Part shown: in pieces, positions 1 through 12,085 of the stretch
Position numbering within the stretch: the stretch's first letter is position 1
How the letters are laid out: the number at the start of each line of letters is the position of its first letter
Origin: Armillaria gallica
Lineage: Eukaryota > Basidiomycota > Agaricomycetes > Agaricales > Physalacriaceae
DNA: 64,000 nt
Assembly: GCA_037576215.1 (NCBI GenBank)
Contig: JBANDB010000004.1
Location: forward strand, 620,001 to 684,000
Direction of reading: 5' to 3'
Position numbers and translations under genes: made by a program
The notes under the pieces: generated by a model
Told to the model about the DNA's origin: nothing
Databases searched by the model: none
The model's input: only the letters and a program-made list of their open reading frames with translations

Positions 1-479
1 CATTGCTCTGTATCATTTTACACCTGCTCAGGCTTCTCCAGTGTTGAATCCACATGTAATTCATTGCTCTCTGGAAAGCTTGTCTACTTAATTTATCTAC
101 TGATGATCTGTTGCTCTCAAGGGAATCTTCGAATACTGGACTCCCTGATATGTATCTCCTTCTGTTTCTTCCACCATGCACCTACCTTCTGTACCACCTA
201 TCACATTGCTTGCAAACATATATCAATCCAGAAGTGCTGGAAGAAATGTACACCAAAGGATCTAGCTTAGTCTTCAATCTCATGCAATTACACAATTTCT
301 TGAGTTTGAACACCAACAATGGATTTGTTTCTCTAACTTCAGGTGGGATGTCTCGACTTCAATCTAGGCATTAATTCAAATACTGATAGGATATCAATGA
401 TAGTATTTATTTGGACATCTGCTACATGCATGCCTTAAATAAAACAACTTTAGTAATGTCCCATCAATTCTGATGGCCA
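1..479. other. left edge, no assignable gene
   Basis: AT-rich, CpG-poor sequence left of the first Plavaka-like relic. On the minus strand there are open stretches that could be the extreme C-terminal tail of that transposase, but I recognise no motif. Short plus-strand frames here look like chance. Confidence 0.4.
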
Positions 480-2400
480 ACATATTTTAGAGATTTCATC
501 CTAAGGAATGAATCACTGTCAATGCTGTCAATGACTAAATACTTCTTCATCCCATCAGGTGAATTAAATCTGTAATTCTCGACTAAAAGCATGCCACAGA
601 TGATGACATAAATGGAAATAAATGTTGACTGCATCCTCTTTCATGCCCAAACTCTGTAAAAGCCTAAATCATAGTCTAGCTTTGCATTTGAAGTACCAAC
701 AGGCTTATCAAATAGATGAACAAGTGCAAGAGGGAAAGATTTCCCACCGACAATGCAAGAAAAGAGCATTGTGATCTGTGTAAAAAAAGGACCATCTAAG
801 CCATCAACAATGGCACAATCATACTGAGGAGGGTTCTAGAAATCGGAGCTGCACCATAAATAATTGGTGCACATATTCCAATCTACGGTGTTATCATAAT
901 TGACTTTCAGGAGACCATACAGCTGGATCTATACATGGGAAGGTGTGTTAATATTTGCATGCATAAATAACATATTGCTCACCTCATCGTGCCCCTTGAA
1001 TGCCTTGAATGACACCTTTTCTCGGGAAACTAATGGAATGATCTTGGGATGTTTTGCAAACTGCCCAACCATGAAGTTCAATAAATAATCTTTGAAATTT
1101 CTGTACACTGCATTGTCAGCCCTCAAAACTGGCAATTCTTGGATCTTAAAAGTCCCACCGCCCTTGCCCCAGTGACCATGTAGTGTTGCTTTGCCAGATC
1201 TGCCTGCTGTTAATTCAGTGTCATTATTGTCATCATCTTTGGATGTTGCCTGGTGCAGCAATTCCTCTTGTAAATCTATTTGCTGATGGATGAAGGATGC
1301 AGCATTGCACCATGAATCCACCTGCAGAATCTAAGATAGGGCAGATAAGAAGATGCTAATAAAGGGTATATTTGATAGTACCTGTTCTGCAACTTCCTTG
1401 AAATTGGTCTGCAGCTGATATGCATCTTTTCATTAGGTTTGGTGTTGTAGTTCTGCATAACACCCTTGGCCATGATATCATTAACAAGATGTTGGTGAGA
1501 ATGTATTTTCAGAAAGTTCCATGACTTTGCCTTTGGCTTCACTGACATGGTGAGCTGTTCGTATTCCTATGGAGTCATTTAACATCTACCCCATTGCTTT
1601 GTGATGTCTGCTTACCTTGATAAGTTCAGAGAATTTAACAAGTTTATCTCAGATCACTTGCATAGTTTCTCCATGTGGAGGTTAAAGGCTGCATATGAAT
1701 TGAGCTCTAGATAGCTTCGCATACATTTCAGTAAGTGGTAGCCATGTTTGTTTTGTGTCTCAGTGAGGATGTTTTGGGTTACAAAGATGATATGCTGAAA
1801 CGAATGGAATCAGTCTCTGCGAACATCGAAAGGCTAACTTTGGGTTGGTACCTTGGCCAGATCTTTGTACTTCCCTCCATCAGTGAAGTGCACCCCCATG
1901 AAACTGCTTTCAAAGTGATAGAAGTCCCTCCAGCATGGAAAGAGCTTTATTCTGTTATTACACAATCAGGATATAGCGAAATAGGTCAGTACAAGAAATG
2001 CTCACTGATCATCTGCCTGACTGATGAATTGCGATCCCAGAGCTTCTACACGAGTAACAAGTTCACCTCTTAAATGTTTCCCAAATAAGCCATCATCATG
2101 AGCATGAAGGCAATCCCAATAAAGGGAACAAAACGAATCACAGTCCGTCACATTCCAAAAGTTGTTCTTCAAATATTTGTCAGTTAAAACAAGAGCATGA
2201 TAACAGAGCCATAGACCTGAATGTTACACAATCCGAAGCCAGAAAGGAACTTATTCTGGGCACCCTTGGTCAGAAGTCCAGCAGTGTCCCCAAGTAGTTC
2301 TTGAGTTTGCTTTGAAGTTTGAAGTTCATAGTGAATTTCAAGGTTGTATTGTTCCATCTTGGGAACCAGACAAACCACACATGGTTTAAGGCTATTGGTA
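480..2400 (-). pseudogene. Plavaka-like transposase, C-terminal half
   Basis: Reading the minus strand from 2400 downward shows a CVVCLVP zinc-ribbon-like block (about 2375), a block containing LLTKGAQNKF, a WDCLHAHDDGLFGKHL block (about 2100), then WNFLKIHSHQHLVNDI and NYNTKPNEKMH (1430-1530), and finally YDCAIVDG and SDSFLRMKSL (about 500-900). This order is that of C-terminal regions of large basidiomycete transposases. A GT-AG intron lies at about 1554-1614. The frame is broken by several stops, including a TGA just before GTNSLKP where the family has arginine. No intact reading frame remains, so it is non-coding today. Confidence 0.78.
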
Positions 2401-2825
2401 CCTCAGGTAAACACCACAAAGCACCTATTATGTCTGGTAAGCTACCATCTCCAAGTCCTGTATAAGTTATTCTGACTCATGCCACTTCAAAATTGCAGCT
2501 TATGATTGGAACTTGAGGAAACATTGATGAACCTCCAGGCTCTGTATGCTCAGAATCCATGGATTTACCCATTCATCACCCAATATCTTCGAAACAGCAC
2601 CATTATAATCCCCACATACCCCATAATACTCCCAACCCTCAATAATACCACGGATTTTTGCAGTATATGTCACCCACACACAGATACAATCCTAAAACTG
2701 TGCCCTTCATACTCCTTCAATGCTCCATTATCCTTCCCAGCTTGCCGCACATCATAATTACTGTACCTGATCACAGCAAGGCACCATTGATTGCCAATCA
2801 TCCCAATATAGAGTTGCTACATCAC

Positions 2826-2833
2826 TCAGAAGT
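2826..2833. repeat. left 8-bp target-site duplication of hAT
   Basis: CTCAGAAG immediately precedes the left terminal repeat and is repeated exactly at 6949-6956. An 8-bp duplication is the hallmark of hAT insertion. Confidence 0.95.
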
Positions 2834-2844
2834 AGTGTTGCCAC
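2834..2844 (+). repeat. hAT left terminal inverted repeat
   Basis: TAGTGTTGCCA, matched exactly on the opposite strand at the right end; similarity then becomes imperfect. Confidence 0.93.
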
Positions 2845-3833
2845 AGCTTGGCTTAAAGCTGCTTGGGCACGCAAGCTGAGCCTTAATAAGTGGAGCCTGA
2901 GCCTTAATTGGCTCAGACTCATTCTAGACTCAAGCCTATTCTGTAGTCAGCTTTAGCTGGTTATCGATGACCAATTTGAGACTGATCCACTGATCATTGT
3001 ACTTTCCCCTCCTACCAGCTCGTCCCTGTGCTCACCGTTGACCTGAAGCATGTATCGCACATTTTGATATTTTTCATTATTCCCACTTTGTTTAAACCAT
3101 CATCAACATGTTTTTTCATCTCCGTTTGTTTGCCTGACAAGAATTGTAAGGTCAATGCCTCCAACAAGCCTCAAGGTCATTTTAGAGTAGAAAAATAGCA
3201 GAGAATGCAAGTTTCACAATGAAGATATGTTCTTATTTGACTATCTGTGCTCATCTACTTACTCACATCCATCTGTTTGCTGACAGTTATCTTATGAACT
3301 TACTACATTTCAAGGATGTCTATAGCTCTTAACTGAATAAAATATATCCTTATTCTCTTTCTCTGGTGTGCAAAAACCCTTTAAATATTGACCTCGCAAA
3401 GTCTGCAATGACCCAGTGTTCTCTTCTCTCTTTTTCTTTGTACCGCTCTCTCTTTGACTGCCTAGGGTTTTTTGTCTGAATGGCGCAACCTGTTTGCCAT
3501 GGACCACATACTTGTGCACAGAGACATGGCAAGGACACCGAAGCTTCTGCTAACAAGGAACCAGAAGGCTCTGGTCTGACAGAAACACTCACTGTACATC
3601 TGGGAGGAGCCATGAACATGCAGTTTCAAGTTCATGTACAAAGCCTTCATATGTCATTATCCCCTTTATGGTCTTTCTGTCACTTATGGACTATTACAGA
3701 GTCTAACCAGCCCCCTTAGCCAAACCACACTTCACTTCAACATGAACTGCCCTCACCCTTGCTGACTATTCTGATGAGCCCACCATGAACACATTGCCAC
3801 AGACATCAAGCTGACCCAGACAATCTTGATGAT

Positions 3834-6767
3834 ATGAATCCATTCACTTCTACTATGGAACATAAAACTGGCTATCTGCCTTTTCTTCCAATGCTTGGTG
3901 ACTCATTTCCAGGTGCTGATTCTGCAGAAACCTTCAACTTTGACAATCTGTCAGATGATTCATCCCAGCCTTCTACACTCATGCTTATCCTGCACCCTTC
4001 TGCCCCAACACCTAAAAGCAATCAGTGTCAGCACCAGAGAGCAAGGCGAGCAGCAACCAAAATGCCAAACATACCTGACCTCCAGCCATTTTATCAAGTG
4101 CATGAGGATCATGTACACTGTGTCTTCTGCTCATGAGTTTTCTTGCTTATCTTATGTCTCTGTATACAAGTATAACACTGCTTTCAGAGCACAACAGATC
4201 ACAATGTCATTTGGCTGTACGACAACTTCTACTAGTAACTGGTGCTGACATCTATATACAAAGCATTTATCCCTTTGGGTAGCCATGTGTGATAAACTCA
4301 AGATCAAAATTACATCAGATAAAGCAGAGGCTGTTGTTGCTGCATACTGAGACCCACAAGGACAGTCCAGCAATACTTGACATGTGGCAAGTGACCTTGG
4401 GGATATACCGAGGTTTTCACTTGAAGCTTTTGTTGATGCCTTGATTGCGTTTATTGTTGGGACTGACAAAGTAAGCCCCAAACCTGATAATAACAGCACA
4501 AGACTGATTATATTACAGTCCTTCAACATTGTTGAGTCATTGGAGCTTTGTCAGATTTTTCTCATGCTTCGAGAGGAGCTTACTGATGCTGACATACCAC
4601 ACCAAACCCAGATTTGGTCTTGAATTATGGAAATATGGGCCAAGCACTTGAAACAGCTCTCAAAAGAGATGCAGGTATGTCATGAAGCTTGTTTTTGGTG
4701 ATGTCTCTGAGTCTAAAATCATTCTTTTCAGGGCACTATTGGAAAGATCTCATTTACATGTGATCTGTGGTCAAGTGCAAATCTTGTACCATACATGGCT
4801 GTTACAGCCCATCGGATTGATACAAAGGAGGTCTGTCCTCCCAACAGTGATCCATATTATGCTCTAATACTGTGTACTGATTTGATTGGGTTTCATCATG
4901 TCCTGGGCTGCCACTCTGGCGAGCACTTGGCGAGAGCCTGTCTTCATGTCATTGATCACCTTCACATCACCTTGAAGGTGAAGTGTAATAATCAATGATT
5001 CTATTGTAGCTAATATTAGTTTCAGATGGGTTGGATCAGTATTGACAACACCTCCAATAATGATATAATGATGACTTGGCTAGAAACTCTGCTTTGGCAA
5101 TGAGGCATGTCATTTGATGCTGTGAAACAGCATATTCAGTGAGTGAAAATATGTTTGTTTAAACAAGAGTCTCATCTCCTCTCAGGTGTTTTGCACATAT
5201 TGTGAATCTTGCTTATAAAGCCATGCTGACAGCAATTACTAATCTTGACCATGCTCTAGATCACAGTCATAGCTCGGACTTCATTCTGCCACCCAGGCAG
5301 GCAATCAATTTCCATGCTGCATGCCAACATGATCCTATTACAACCATAAGAACAGTTGTATGTGTTGTGAGTAGTACAATTACATTTCAACTTTCTTATG
5401 CTTAGAAATTCATAATCACTCATGATTTAGATTCAAGCATCCATCAATATGGCATCAAATATGCTCAGAGATACTGGAAGCTTTAGAAGCTGATAATCTC
5501 CAGCTCTTGCAAGATGTCATTACACATTGGTCATCAACACTCTTGATGATTGACTGAGCTATCTCTTTATGTCCAGTTTGTTGTTCTTCTACCATTTTAT
5601 ATTTTATCATGCCTGACATAATCATAGGCAATTGAAACATTTCTCGCCTCTCAAGATTTTCCTGAGCTATATCAGTATCAGCTAAGCAAAGCTGAATGGG
5701 ATGCACTTTCTGATTTTAGAGAGATCCTTGTGATATGGCCTGGGGGCTTTTCTAACACCAAAAATCTGGCTCATGTGTTTTGCAGGTTCCACATGCATTC
5801 CAACAAATTCTTTCGGCTGAGAAAACACTATGCATCTCTGATACGATTCCAGCATTTGAAGTGATAAGATCAATATGGGAGAAACTTGAGCTAGAGATGC
5901 TGCATGCAGAAGATATCATTCGTGCTGGTCTTAACAAACTCACAGAGTATCGTAATCAAGCAGATGACATTGATGCTTATTTTATTGCAATTCATATGTG
6001 CTAATTTCTACTTCTCAGTTGATATGTCAACTTATATGTTTGTAGTTATCCAACCTAGCTATAAGATGCAGTGGTTTCATAACAACATGCCAGACTGAGT
6101 TTCTGATATGAAGCACTTATTTACAGAAACTGTAACTCATTTGATTTGTATCAGTTATTCTCCCTCTGATCTAATTTGATAGCTCCACCAATATTGAAGC
6201 TCCTCAGATCTTCACACACCTGCATGGCTGCTTGGTTCAAACTCTGGGAATGCTCTTGCCCAGGCTTGGGATATCCTTTGCATGAACCATGGCCCAAGTA
6301 CCTATACTCCCAGATCATCAGGCTCACAAAGTCTCGAAGCAGAAGTTGATGCATACCTTTCAGATCTGGTTAGGCACAATACATCAATTTTGATGTTTTG
6401 GCAGGTAAGTGCACATGGCATCTTCATCAAAGTCCAGGTTAATGATGAATTTCAGGAGAATCAAAAGCGATATCCAACAATCTTCTCTCTAGCACTAGAT
6501 ATCCTTCCTATTCAAGGTACTTCAGTACCTTCAGAGCGTATTTTTTCCAGTGTGAAGGAGACAGATACATTAAGATGGAATTGCTTAGGCGCAGACTCAA
6601 TGGAAGCCTTACAATTGCTCAAGTTCTCGACAATGAAGGGCCAGGGCCTGAATTTTACAGATGGGTTGGATGAAGCTTTGCAGATCCAGGAACTTGAGGA
6701 CCTTATGGATCAGCAAACATTGATTCCTGAAGATATGCAGGCTTTTATCAAGGGTCTCATACTGTAG
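3834..6767 (+). pseudogene. hAT transposase, decayed, multi-exon
   Basis: Would catalyse cut-and-paste transposition in the nucleus. Conserved blocks occur in the hAT order: FSLEAFVDALIAFIVG (about 4410), SFTCDLWSSANL with the first catalytic Asp (about 4750), DLIGFHHVLG (about 4880), CFAHIVNLAYKAML (about 5195), LLQDVITHWSSTLLMI with the His-Trp pair (about 5500), PHAFQQILSAEKT (about 5785), and the C-terminal dimerisation block SVPSERIFSS followed by MEALQLLKF (6520-6630). An intron is clear at 6405-6455 (GTAAGT to CAG). Several in-frame stops interrupt the exons. The start is uncertain: ATG 3834 opens an acidic Ser-rich leader, and an upstream ATG at 3480 is possible. It ends at TAG 6765-6767. 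Confidence 0.88.
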
Positions 6768-6937
6768 AAAAATTCTCAATAGATTGATTTTCTTTTTTGA
6801 TTATTAGTCAACACTAAAGCTGATTTTAAGCCAGAGCCTAGTCAAGTCAACATTATACTGCAGGCTCAACCTGACTCAGCTCAAGCATAATTACCAAAGT
6901 TGGTATAAGCCTAGCCAAGCCAAGTCTAGCTGAGTCA

Positions 6938-6948
6938 TGGCAACACTA
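6938..6948 (-). repeat. hAT right terminal inverted repeat
   Basis: Inverse complement of the left end, ending exactly at the duplicated target site. Confidence 0.93.
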
Positions 6949-6956
6949 CTCAGAAG
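6949..6956. repeat. right 8-bp target-site duplication of hAT
   Basis: CTCAGAAG, identical to 2826-2833. Confidence 0.95.
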
Positions 6957-8219
6957 CACCTAGTTGATATGCCTATCAATCATTAATGAAATGATGTGAT
7001 TGACATAAATACCCTTCCAGCTACAATAATTACAGCCACAGCAACTACAGACCGCATTTACTAAGGCTGTTACAGTGCCCAGACCTTGAATTACCATTGC
7101 CACAAGTGTACACCTCAGTATGGCAACTGCAGCTCAGAAATCTGCAGCTAAACAGCACCTCATAATCTGCTCATTACTCAATTAAACCACATGGTTTTCA
7201 TCCATAAACAGCAATGTCGAAGAGTTGCTGTTACTTTGGAACCACAGATTCCATATGTTTACTATGGCTATTACAAAGCCAAGGACTTACAGCCTTACTA
7301 AGGCTCCAATGAATATTCTATTTATAAAACTGGACTTGTAGTATAAAAACCAGTTAGAAACCACATTTTGAGTTATAGTTCTTACCCAGCTGATGAGACT
7401 ACGGCATTTCCAGTCAGCTACAGTTACTCCAAGTTATCCCTCACTGCTTGCTTTACTCTTAACATTGTTGGTTGGCTTTGTATATTGCACCAATACATGA
7501 AATCTTGCATTAATAACTTGCTTTTATCTTTTAATGCCACAACATCACTTCACCTTCACCACATAGGATTGTTTCATCACTTTCTCCTTCTACATCGCCA
7601 TCATTTTCATTGCTCAGTTCAGTATTGCCTTCATGTAGGCCCAGTTCAGCATCATTCTCCATAGGATCCCCCTCATCTTTGTCATCATTCAGAGTTGCTG
7701 GGCATCTATTGCTGCAATACCCCACTCAGCACTGCAGTTGCTACATTTTCTTCCAGTTTCAAGGCAGTTTCCATACGTTTATTGCCATTGTTTTCACTCA
7801 GCATCACAGTACACCACCTGAACACATTTTCTAGTCCATCCCCACGTTTTCTAGAGCATTTCCACAGTTTTTAGAACTATTTTCATGCTCTTTAGCCTAT
7901 CCCCACATTTTCTAGACCATTTTAACGGTTTCTACCATGGTTTCTTGGTATTCATGTCATACCAGATTCCTTCCTATCTCGTTTATCAAGATCCCTCCTA
8001 GCTTACAGCCAATGTCTACTAGTACTCATTGACCAAGAGTACTACTTCACTGACTGAAAAGTCACAGTGTATCTTGTGTTCTAGAGGAATTGACTGCATG
8101 GAGGTGCACCAAACCACTTGCACACACATGATGCCTTGATTACCATATTACCATATTAATTGCCTAAGCTCTCTCTGAGTTTGGGTGTTGCTGTTGCCAT
8201 GGAAGTCTAGGTTCATCAA
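6957..8219. other. no recognised gene (interior of Plavaka-like element 1)
   Basis: CpG-poor sequence with repeated CTACAG/CCACA-type words and short open frames without recognisable motifs. It separates the two halves of the Plavaka-like relic together with the hAT and may be another unrecognised insertion or a decayed intron. Confidence 0.4.
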
Positions 8220-9430
8220 TGTCTGAAGATCTTCATTGCACAGCTGAAGGTGAACTCAGCTCCCTACATTACTGGGTTTCTTGAGTGGCTCAAGGATATA
8301 TTTCATTGTGGCATGCCATACAGACCACTTGAAGTCCACATAGTAGGTTTTATTTTTGTACCTCTGATCATCCCTTATCTGGTATATTATTCAACAAGGT
8401 TAAAGGCAAGCTGTAACATGAGAAATGGATACCAATGAAAGCCAGCCAACAACTTGTCCACCTCCTATGCCATTGCCATTTCATATTTCAACTCTCAAAT
8501 TTGCACAATAGGCCACAACATGATATCCTTGAGCAGTGGCAAATGAAGATAGCCAAGTTTTATTAGCATACAAGATGAAGCAAAGTGGTTTTGCACCCTT
8601 TGGGAGTGTGGTCTATAGCAAATGAATGAGTAATTAATCAATTCATAGAAACAGCAATAATAATACATGCATGTAGATCCTAGAATGCTTGTGCTGTCCA
8701 CAGCTCATCAATAAGCCTTTTGAATGCCTTCCCATTCCACTTGGACAGCTCAACAGCATCCCAGAAGAAATGTGGTTCCAGCATTGGATTCTGGATCAGT
8801 TCTAATGGCCACATCCATAAATTCCATCAATAAACATTGAATGTCTGGTCTTTGCGATGAAGAGGTACTGTAACTGTCGATTTTTTGAACTAAATGACAC
8901 ACATTAATACTATACAGTCAACAATATCAAGGATGCTTACAGGAGTAATATGATTGGCTGCTCAATCCTAGTGCTCCTTGAAGTCCTTTGGACTTTTGAT
9001 GGTTGAGTTGAGGCCTTGAATACTCTTGGATTGAGGGGTTAATAATTCAAACAGTGTATTCATCTGTTTGTTGGTGAGTGTCGCATCTAGAATGAATTCT
9101 CCCAGCTTGAAGTCACAAAGTGTAGTAAAGAGCTGCCATGGACAAGGGTCAATAGGTGGATTGGTATATTGAAACATAGGGTCAGAACGATACTGTTCAA
9201 AATGGTCAACTCAAGTTGGGATGCCACTGGCCAGATGGTAGACAGTTTGAATATCATCAGTCTTATACACTGACACTGATATGTCATCAGCAAGCTGATC
9301 TGGAGCTTCAGGTGATCTGGAGATATTAGTTTTGTCAACTATGGCAGCATTGAGAATTGGTTCAGGTGCTTCAAGAGAATGGATAAGTTAGAACATCTCC
9401 TCCAAAAAGTTGGTACTCATGGTCTGTATT
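8220..9430 (-). pseudogene. Plavaka-like transposase, N-terminal part
   Basis: Minus-strand blocks in order: an acidic leader ending VDHFEQYRSD (about 9200, with a TGA directly before the V where the family would have Arg), PPIDPCPWQLFTTLCDFKL (about 9150), ELIQNPMLEPHFFWDAVEL (about 8790), KPLCFILYANKTWLSSFA followed by VVAYCANLRVE (about 8500-8590), IGGGQVVGWL (about 8455) and YVDFKWSVWHATMKYIL (about 8310). This is the usual N-terminal half of Plavaka-type transposases. Frames shift and stops interrupt it. It joins in order with the C-terminal part beyond the hAT insertion. Confidence 0.78.
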
Positions 9431-10105
9431 TCATTCGCTTTCAGCTGAAATGATACATGTTACATATCTGGGCCAATAGCTATATGAAAATGTACCATAA
9501 TTAGTGGAAGCAAGGTCCTGTTCTTCAGAGGGGACTGGTATATCTGTCTCTGCTAAAGCCAGAGAAGAATTGTCAGGATTTCAGTGATAATATGTCAAAT
9601 GCTGAGCCTACTCGTTAATAGCCCTCTCTCATACAACACATCAGTCTGCCGCTCATTGAAATCGTGTTTGCAGGGGATTTTATGTTGTGTCAGCCCACAA
9701 CATGCAAAAAAACTTGGACAGTAGGGGCATTGCTCTTGGTGGGAGGGGGCCAGCATTGAAGGATGAGAATATCACAATGCCATTGGAAGTTGGGCCTTTT
9801 AAAGGGTGCTGAGTCCCCCCAGTCCCACCAAATAGTCTTGTGCTCTTGTAGAACCTATACCTCTGTGGATTGTGAATGCGGCAACTAGATTGCATTGTGA
9901 TATAAGTTGAAGATATGAATGACATCTCCATTTACTCGGTACTGCTAGCATACTATGAATGATGCTCAGAAGAAGCATATAGATTTTAAAGCATCAATCA
10001 AGCTCATCTTATATGCACTATGCATGTGGAAAGAAGACTCCATCCTCGACTCAAAGTTGAAGAATGATGGTTTATGTTTGAGGATCAGCATGGGCATACA
10101 CATGT
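9431..10105. other. no assignable gene
   Basis: Contains open frames on both strands (for example 9680-9931 and 9955-10158) without motifs I recognise. It may hold the decayed 3' end of the recombinase gene to its right or the start of the Plavaka-like gene to its left. Confidence 0.35.
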
Positions 10106-10494
10106 TTATCTTATTTTATCTGACAAATGTATATTCACCTTCTGCCAATGCAGGCTAACCATATATTGAGATACTATTATCAAGAGAGAAGGATTGCCAA
10201 TATATTTGCCTGCATGAACTGAACTTTCTATCCAAACCTGAGTTCCAAGCTCCAATATTTGTCCAAAATGGTGACTGATGGCAGCATGAAGCTTCTGAGC
10301 ATATGCATATGTCCTACAAGATACAGTCAGATCTTTGATGGTGTTTGTGAAGGGATCAATATCATCACATCTAACCCAACACATGAATACTGTGTCATGC
10401 TGCAGTGTGCAAAATGAATTGAAGCATACTTTTCCATAAGGAAAAAGCCAATCCACTGTGGCATTTTGGGTAGTATGTTGTTGGCTGAGAGAGA
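10106..10494 (-). pseudogene. tyrosine-recombinase-type gene, downstream part
   Basis: Minus-strand frame with DIDPFTNTIKDLTVS, TYAYAQKLHAAISHHFG, WIESSVHAGKYIGNPSLL and VSQYMVSLHWQKV. I recognise this as the N-terminal core-binding-like region of basidiomycete tyrosine-recombinase (Crypton/Ndc10-like) proteins. The preceding exon part lies at 15681-16054, on the far side of Copia-1: that element inserted into this gene and duplicated CTCTA. The catalytic tyrosine domain, expected further down the minus strand, is not recognisable. Family naming is from memory of the pattern. Confidence 0.65.
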
Positions 10495-10499
10495 CTCTA
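10495..10499. repeat. left target-site duplication of Copia-1
   Basis: CTCTA directly left of the LTR, repeated at 15676-15680 directly right of the other LTR. Confidence 0.85.
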
Positions 10500-10768
10500 T
10501 CTTGAGCAGTGGACCAGGTTGTACATGGAAGGAAAACATGTTTTCAAGAGGGAAAAAGGATCTATAGAATATGTATGAGTATGGAATATATCTATAGGTA
10601 CAATTAGCAATAGTATAATGGTAATATAAGGAGTATATATGTACATCTCAGTGTGAGGATGTTGGTTGAACACTGAGATGTTGGAATGAAAAGAAATTAC
10701 TAAAAAGGTATATACCAGTAATCTAAATATAGTCTGTGGCTTGCGGTTAATGCTTGCCATGCTCAACA
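10500..10768 (-). repeat. Copia-1 3' LTR
   Basis: 269 bp. On the minus strand it runs from TGTTGAGCATGG to CTGCTCAAGA. It is highly similar to 15355-15675 apart from an extra block of about 50 bp in that copy. Confidence 0.88.
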
Positions 10769-10778
10769 CTCCCCCTTG
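10769..10778 (-). other. Copia-1 polypurine tract
   Basis: The minus strand reads CAAGGGGGAG immediately before the 3' LTR start TGTTGAG, the expected primer site for plus-strand DNA synthesis. Confidence 0.8.
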
Positions 10779-10784
10779 AGCCTA

Positions 10785-11718
10785 ATCACTAGCCATCTGA
10801 AGGAGCAAGACCCATCAGTGCATAAAATCAGGCAAGCTTGACCTGTTTCAAGGGCTTGGTGAACACATCCACAATCATATTGTCTGTTGGGCAGTACTTG
10901 ATCTTGCTTTGAGATTCAGATACTGTTTGTCTGACAAAATGGAACTGGACATCAATATGCTTTATTCATGCATGGAAGGTGGAGTCTTTGGAGAGTACAA
11001 TGGCACCTTGGTTGTCGCTGAAGAGCATGGTTGGCTGGGCGAATGGATGCATCAATTCAGTGAATAGCTTTCTTATCCATATCAACTCCTTTAATGCATG
11101 TGTTAGGGCAATGTATTCAGACTTGGTACTGGACAGGGTGATAACTGGTTGCTTCTTAGAGCTCCAGGATATAATCCCACTCCCTATGAAAAAAGCATAG
11201 CCTGAAATTGAATGCCTGTGCATCTGCTGAGCCCAGTCTGCATTGGAATAGTCTGTGATGTGTGTGTTCTTTTCCCCTAGAATAAGACTGTAGTCCCAAG
11301 TTCCTTTCAGATACTTGAATACTTGCAGGATGGCATGCCAGTGGGTAGTCCTTGGCTCCTGCATGTAACAGGACAACATCAACATGACATAGGAAATATC
11401 AGGTTATATGGCGAGGGATGCATACATGAGATGGCTGACTGCTTCATGATAGAGGGAGTGCTGGGCCTTTGGGAGTATGGTGGTGGATACTGAAGGTGAG
11501 TCATAGCTCAGATCGATTCCTGGCTCCATTGGTGTAACAACTTCTCTAGCTTTGCTTTGGCCAGCCCATTTGACAATGCTGTCAATGTATGCATGTTGGC
11601 CTAGGGTGATGGTCCTGGCCTCATGATTGTGGTGTATGCTGATACCAAGCAACCATTTTATCTCACCAAGGGTGGTCATCTCGAGTGAGGGGCAGTTTAC
11701 ATTTAACTGCGGTGCCAC
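10785..11718 (-). pseudogene. Copia-1 reverse transcriptase C-terminus and RNase H
   Basis: Starts inside reverse transcriptase (EIKWLLGISI, then TITLGQHAYIDSIV), continues through the YHEAVSHLMYAS connection block and into RNase H: ADWAQQMHRHSISGYAF, ISWSSKKQPVITLSSTKSEY with the catalytic Glu, DNQGAIVLSKD and HIDVQFHFVR. The tail DVFTKPLKQVKL reaches about 10790. A stop between the two open frames (about 11402) and one after TFHA break it. The YxDD part of reverse transcriptase is lost beyond 11719, where foreign sequence begins. Confidence 0.9.
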
Positions 11719-11722
11719 ACAA

Positions 11723-12085
11723 TCACATGCATCCCTTCAGAGTCTGTTTGATGAGTAAGGACTTGCAGATAGCATGGACATCAGGAAAGTAATGTTCAAG
11801 CTGATTGCAGATGCCTGAAAGATAGGAGTCCACAGATTTTAGCTTGATATGATATGACATGTAGATGACAAAGAAGCTGAGCATGTCTGGCATTGGTTTA
11901 ATAGGGAAGTTGTGTCGCTGACAGAAAGAAATGTATGAATTGAGGACAGATGTGTATGTATGAGCCATTCCTGTATCAATTACAAAGCCAAGAGCAACAG
12001 AACATTCATGAACTAAGTGTTCCATGGTCCATGCCTTGCTTTGTGGTTGTCTAGCCTCTTTTGACAATGAAAATCTTGGAGCCAT
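11723..12085 (-). pseudogene. tyrosine-recombinase N-terminal fragment
   Basis: An open 120-codon minus-strand frame with CSVALGFVIDTGMAHTYTSV, LNSYISFCQRHNFPIKPMP, DMLSFFVIYMSYHIK, SVDSYLSGICNQLEHYFPDV and LIKQTLKGC. This is the SAM-like N-terminal region that precedes the catalytic domain in basidiomycete tyrosine recombinases. The Arg-His-Arg-Tyr catalytic part is missing because Copia-1 reverse-transcriptase sequence begins at 11718. Together with the Cys-rich fragment at 12339-12530 it probably comes from one element. It is distinct from the recombinase gene at 10106/16054. Confidence 0.72.

Larger units (their letters stand above)
2834..6948 (+). mobile_element. hAT DNA transposon, 4115 bp, structurally complete
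   Basis: Both ends are visible. The left end begins TAGTGTTGCCA (2834-2844) and the right end is its exact inverse (6938-6948), directly flanked by the 8-bp duplication CTCAGAAG. The subterminal 100-150 bp on both sides carry degenerate AGCTGAGCC/GGCTCAGC-type motifs, a common arrangement for hAT transposase binding sites. The single plus-strand gene has several nonsense codons, so the copy could not move by itself. It lies in the interior of Plavaka-like element 1 and is therefore the younger of the two. Confidence 0.95.
480..9430 (-). mobile_element. Plavaka-like DNA transposon 1, decayed and split
   Basis: Two blocks of minus-strand coding relic, 8220-9430 (N-terminal part) and 480-2400 (C-terminal part), read in the order expected for one large basidiomycete transposase of the Plavaka type. 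Between them lie unassigned AT-rich sequence and a complete hAT insertion (2834-6948). I could not find terminal inverted repeats, so the outer limits are those of the recognisable protein. The superfamily name follows the resemblance of the conserved blocks and needs a profile search. Alternative: two fragments of different copies brought together, which the consistent order and strand make less likely. Confidence 0.72.

Noticed and set aside
1735..2073. 112-codon plus-strand frame
   Set aside because: It lies opposite conserved minus-strand transposase blocks (LFGKHL region) and has no motif of its own.
2506..8240. Large inverted repeat suggested by ACATTGATGAACCT near 2523 and, inverted, near 8213
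   Set aside because: Only about 14 bp match and similarity does not extend; the distance coincides with the two halves of the Plavaka-like relic. Likely chance.
9680..9931. Catalytic domain of the tyrosine recombinase
   Set aside because: Expected here for the gene at 10106-10494, but no Arg, His-x-x-Arg or Tyr signature could be read in any minus-strand frame.
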